Origin: Bacteroidaceae bacterium
GTDB lineage: Bacteria; Bacteroidota; Bacteroidia; Bacteroidales; Bacteroidaceae
Direction: 5' to 3'
Assembly (NCBI GenBank): GCA_017451695.1
Contig: JAFTNW010000007.1
Location: 1-63,110 of the forward strand
DNA: 63,110 bases
Part shown: positions 60,289 to 63,110 of the stretch, piece by piece
Numbering within the stretch: position 1 is the first letter of the stretch
How the letters are laid out: the number at the start of each line of letters is the position of its first letter
Program-made: the position numbers and the translations under genes
Notes under the pieces: generated by a model
What the model was told of the DNA's origin: nothing
Database searches by the model: none
Seen by the model: only the letters and a program-made list of their open reading frames with translations

Positions 60289-61032
60289 ATGAGAAGCAAG
60301 AACTTATTTAATGTGTTATTAAAATTGTTTGGAATAGATAAACATAATGATAAAGACTCCTTGCATGATAATAAATTTCCCCACTCTGTAAGCACCGGTA
60401 AGCATCAGGATTTGGTGAAGAATCTGGAATTGCTTGTAGATGAAGGTAACTATGCTGCGTGTTACGATTTGGGGCAACTATATTATCTTGGTGGCGACGG
60501 GGTGGAAAAGGATATACGCAAGGCTATATTATATTTCATTAAAGCTGCCGATAATGGAATACCCGAGGCAGCGTATCAATTAGGGAAAATTTATGAAACG
60601 GGTGTTGAGGGCGTTCTTGCAGCCGAGCAAAGACTTTCGTTTGAATGGTACGCACAGGCTGCGGAAGCCTGCATCCCTGAGGCCGAAAATAATCTTGGTT
60701 CTTGTTATTTCTTTGGGCGCGGTGTAGATGTGGACTATGATAAGGCTTTTTGCTTGTATAGTTCAGCAGCAAAAAAAGGTAACATCGAGGCTGAAATGAA
60801 TGTTGGTATCTGTTATGCAGCAGGCAGAGGCGTTGAACAGGATTATACCCTTGCTTATAGATGGTGGAAGAAAGCTGCGGAAAACGGGCATGTTAAAGCT
60901 ATGGTAAATCTTGCGACATGCTATGAAATGGGTGTTGGCATTGCCCAAAATAAACTTGAAGCATATCGTTGGTATAAGAATGCCGCAGAGCTTGGTGATG
61001 TTTTTGCTGCAAATAAACTAATTCATCAGTAG
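60289..61032 (+). CDS. Sel1-repeat protein
   Basis: A 247-residue protein with about five Sel1 repeats (residues 60-245), for example CYDLGQLYYLGGDGVEKDIR, AAYQLGKIYETGVEG, AENNLGSCYFFGRGVDVDYD and AMVNLATCYEMGVGIAQNK. No signal peptide. Sel1 proteins are adaptors that bind partner proteins; no partner is visible. A bidirectional terminator follows. Confidence 0.85.
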   Translation: MRSKNLFNVLLKLFGIDKHNDKDSLHDNKFPHSVSTGKHQDLVKNLELLVDEGNYAACYDLGQLYYLGGDGVEKDIRKAILYFIKAADNGIPEAAYQLGKIYETGVEGVLAAEQRLSFEWYAQAAEACIPEAENNLGSCYFFGRGVDVDYDKAFCLYSSAAKKGNIEAEMNVGICYAAGRGVEQDYTLAYRWWKKAAENGHVKAMVNLATCYEMGVGIAQNKLEAYRWYKNAAELGDVFAANKLIHQ

Positions 61033-61050
61033 TATATTATCTGATTAGAG

Positions 61051-61086
61051 ACAAAAACAGCTGCAACTGATTGCAGCTGTTTTTGT
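61051..61086. terminator. Bidirectional terminator
   Basis: A 16-bp perfect stem ACAAAAACAGCTGCAA / TTGCAGCTGTTTTTGT with a 4-base loop. A-rich and T-rich flanks fit both strands, between the Sel1 gene and the reverse-strand aroE. Confidence 0.85.
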
Positions 61087-61148
61087 TTGTATAAAAGAAA
61101 TCAAGATTGTTTTCAGTGGTTTTTCTATTTACCCAAGATAGCCATGGT

Positions 61149-61901
61149 TTACTTGTTCCAAATTTCCCACGACGCCAACGCTTGCAAGTACCACATTTCG
61201 TAGCCGCTCTTTGTGGTGGCACCTTGTGCCGCTCCCTTTTGCAGGAACAGAGTGTTTTCGGGGTTATATACAATGTCGTAGAGCAGATGGCTCTCGTTCA
61301 GTTGCTCGTATGGGATAGCGGGGCATTGGTCTATACCGTGTCCCACCATGCCAAGCGGTGTGCAGTTTATTATGAGCGTGTGGGTGCGCATAATTTCGTC
61401 GGTCAGCTGCTCGTATGCAATAGCTTTTTCGCTTGCTTTGCGCGAAACGAAAATGTATTCAATTCCCATCTGTGTGAGCGAGTAGGCAACAGCCTTTGAT
61501 ACGCCGCCCGTGCCTAATATAAGCGCCTTTGTGTGTTTGCCCTTGGTTAGCGGTTCCAATGAGCGTGTGAAACCTATAACATCGCTGTTGTGCCCAAACA
61601 GATGCGGGGTGCCGTCGGCATCGTACTCCACCTTCACCACATTCACAGCCTGTATGCCTTCGGCTGCGGGGCTCAATCCTTCAAGAAAACGCATTACCTG
61701 CAATTTGTAGGGTATGGTTACGTTGAACCCCTGCAATTGCGGGTGTTGTTTTAATACCTCGCGCAAATCCTCTATACACTCAATCTCAAAGGGGATGTAT
61801 CGGGCATTTATCCCCTCGTTGGCAAATTTTTTGTTGAAAAAGGCGGGCGAGGCCGATTGCCCGAGGGGGTAGCCAATTATTCCGTACTCTTTTTTCTCCA
61901 T
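61149..61901 (-). CDS. aroE: Shikimate dehydrogenase
   Basis: Reduces 3-dehydroshikimate with NADPH in aromatic amino-acid synthesis. The 250-residue protein has the substrate motif GYPLGQSASP near 9, the catalytic Lys in NVTIPYK near 65 and the Rossmann loop GTGGVSKAVAYSL near 127. I chose the ATG at 61901, 10 codons inside the longer frame, because the family starts right before the IGYPL motif. Confidence 0.95.
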   Translation of the reverse strand: MEKKEYGIIGYPLGQSASPAFFNKKFANEGINARYIPFEIECIEDLREVLKQHPQLQGFNVTIPYKLQVMRFLEGLSPAAEGIQAVNVVKVEYDADGTPHLFGHNSDVIGFTRSLEPLTKGKHTKALILGTGGVSKAVAYSLTQMGIEYIFVSRKASEKAIAYEQLTDEIMRTHTLIINCTPLGMVGHGIDQCPAIPYEQLNESHLLYDIVYNPENTLFLQKGAAQGATTKSGYEMWYLQALASWEIWNK

Positions 61902-61910
61902 AATTTCGTT

Positions 61911-61945
61911 CTTTAACAACGAGAGCGGCATATGCCGCTCTTGTT
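61911..61945. terminator. Palindromic hairpin between purC and aroE
   Basis: GAGCGGCATATGCCGCTC at 61923-61940 is an 18-base perfect palindrome, flanked by AACAA / TTGTT. It fits a terminator for purC in the reverse direction, before the aroE start. Confidence 0.6.
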
Positions 61946-61972
61946 ATATTGTTAAATATTCTATTACTTGAA

Positions 61973-62917
61973 TCAGCACTCCAGGTAATCCTTTATATTC
62001 TGCTCGATGCGCTCCTCAATGTGGTCTGTGTCGCCCTTAACAAAAGGCTTGCCTACAATGTGTTCGTATAGCTCTATGTAACGCTCCGATACGCTGTTTA
62101 CATACTCGTCGCTCATCTCGGGTACCTGCTCGCCCTCGCGGCCCATAAAGCCGTTCTCAATGAGCCATTGGCGCACGAACTCCTTTGACAACTGTTTCTG
62201 TGGCTCGCCCTTCTCGAATTTCTCCTCGTAGCCGTCGGCATAGAAGTAGCGCGAAGAGTCGGGGGTGTGAATCTCGTCTATCAAGTAGATTTTGCCGTCG
62301 CGTTTGCCAAACTCATACTTTGTATCAACAAGGATGAGGCCCTTCTCGGCTGCCATTTGGCTGCCACGCTCAAAGAGTGCGTATGTGTATTTCTCCAGCT
62401 GCTCATAATCCTCCTTGCTCACAATACCCTGCGCAATAATCTCCTCTTTTGAGATGTTCTCGTCGTGTCCCTCATCGGCCTTTGTTGTGGGAGTGATAAT
62501 GGGGGTGGGGAACTTCTCGTTCTCGCGCATGCCGTCGGGCAGGGTTACACCGCATAGAGAGCGACTGCCGTTCTTGTACTCTCTCCATGCACTGCCGGTG
62601 AGGTATCCGCGTATAATCATCTCCACACGGAATCCTTCGCACTTTATTCCCACGGTTACCATGGGGTCGGGTGTTGCAAGTTTCCAGTTGGGCACAATGT
62701 CGGCGGTTGCGTCAAGGAAAGTGGCTGCAATTTGGTTCAGCACCTGTCCTTTGAAGGGAATACCTTTGGGCAGCACTACGTCGAACGCCGAAATGCGGTC
62801 TGTTGCCACCATTACCAATTTTTCGTCATTGATGTCGTAAACATCGCGTACTTTTCCGTGATACACACTCTTTTGTTTCTTAAAGTGAAACTCGGTGTTA
62901 GTTAATGCTTTTGCCAT
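61973..62917 (-). CDS. purC: Phosphoribosylaminoimidazole-succinocarboxamide synthase
   Basis: Joins CAIR and aspartate to SAICAR in purine synthesis. The 314-residue protein has [12 protein letters not shown] near 18, [14 protein letters not shown] near 40, [12 protein letters not shown] near 103 and [22 protein letters not shown] near 205. The length is that of the longer Bacteroidota/yeast-type enzyme. Confidence 0.97.
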   Translation of the reverse strand: MAKALTNTEFHFKKQKSVYHGKVRDVYDINDEKLVMVATDRISAFDVVLPKGIPFKGQVLNQIAATFLDATADIVPNWKLATPDPMVTVGIKCEGFRVEMIIRGYLTGSAWREYKNGSRSLCGVTLPDGMRENEKFPTPIITPTTKADEGHDENISKEEIIAQGIVSKEDYEQLEKYTYALFERGSQMAAEKGLILVDTKYEFGKRDGKIYLIDEIHTPDSSRYFYADGYEEKFEKGEPQKQLSKEFVRQWLIENGFMGREGEQVPEMSDEYVNSVSERYIELYEHIVGKPFVKGDTDHIEERIEQNIKDYLEC

Positions 62918-62989
62918 AATCGTATGTTATTTTATTCTCTATTCTTTCAAATAATATTAGCTCTTCGCCAGCATTCGCTTCTCGCAACC

Positions 62990-63110
62990 CTGAATTGCGC
63001 CCCTGCCCGAGGGGGCAGTGCGAAGCCACAGCACTGCTTGCGACGGCTGGTACTTTAGTACCACAAAGGAGTCCTCAAAGAGGCTCTGTCACGAAGTGAC
63101 TGAGGGGAGG
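62990..63110. repeat. Intergenic palindrome-rich repeat at the right edge
   Basis: Consecutive short palindromes (GTACTTTAGTAC, CCTCAAAGAGG, GTCACGAAGTGAC) fill the last 80 bases without a coding frame. It has the character of a dispersed intergenic repeat, but only one copy is in this window. Confidence 0.4.

Overview
The window looks like a chromosome segment from a Bacteroidales bacterium, probably a gut member of Bacteroides, Prevotella, Muribaculaceae or a relative; the genus cannot be fixed from the sequence alone. The evidence is the Bacteroidota-type promoter elements (TTTG, about 20 bases, then TAnnTTTG), the F-type ATP synthase operon that begins with the beta and epsilon genes, a DUF4369 thioredoxin-like lipoprotein, an aspartate decarboxylase/antiporter pair, and a C-terminal surface-protein tail at the left edge.

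Layout. 1-2.2 kb: the end of a secreted protein, two small reverse-strand genes and an S24-type repressor. 2.3-9.4 kb: complete ATP synthase operon (atpD-atpC-atpI-like-atpB-E-F-H-A-G), then a lipoprotein. 10.5-18.9 kb: a phage-derived operon with host-like base composition: two internal-virion-like proteins, a 1,620-residue polyvalent protein with a metallopeptidase motif and a P22-like portal, but no capsid, large terminase or tail. 18.9-20.1 kb: a tyrosine recombinase. Its stop codon lies 10 bases from a 191-bp segment bounded by perfect 21-bp inverted repeats that holds a promoter. 20.4-34.0 kb: an AT-rich island of about 15 genes in one direction (ECF sigma factor, anti-sigma/C39 peptidase fusion, two dynamin-like GTPases, YbjN-like, WG-repeat and zinc-ribbon proteins, a Cdc48-like AAA+ ATPase, MORN repeats and a caspase-like protease). 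A decayed IS982 transposase follows. 34.6-53 kb: ordinary chromosome (ligA, dapA, malic enzyme, aspartate decarboxylase and antiporter, TPR protein, pgk, nth, pheS). 53.3-60.2 kb: a Rel-family protein, then an NAD/ADP-ribose operon (NadD-NADAR, NADAR, NrtR-like Nudix regulator, ADP-ribosylglycohydrolase/phosphatase fusion) with two matching palindromic operators. 60.3-63.1 kb: Sel1-repeat protein, aroE, purC.

Main proposals. (1) The 20.4-34 kb island is a multi-gene conflict or cell-death system built from eukaryote-like parts, and its promoter is phase-variable: in the orientation given here the best promoter points away from the island (OFF), and inversion by the adjacent recombinase would turn it ON. 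(2) The 55-60 kb operon is a self-regulated ADP-ribose handling module. (3) The phage-derived operon has kept DNA-delivery parts and lost packaging and capsid genes while its frames stay open, which suggests domestication or a satellite lifestyle. All functions are inferred from motifs and context; no database search was possible.
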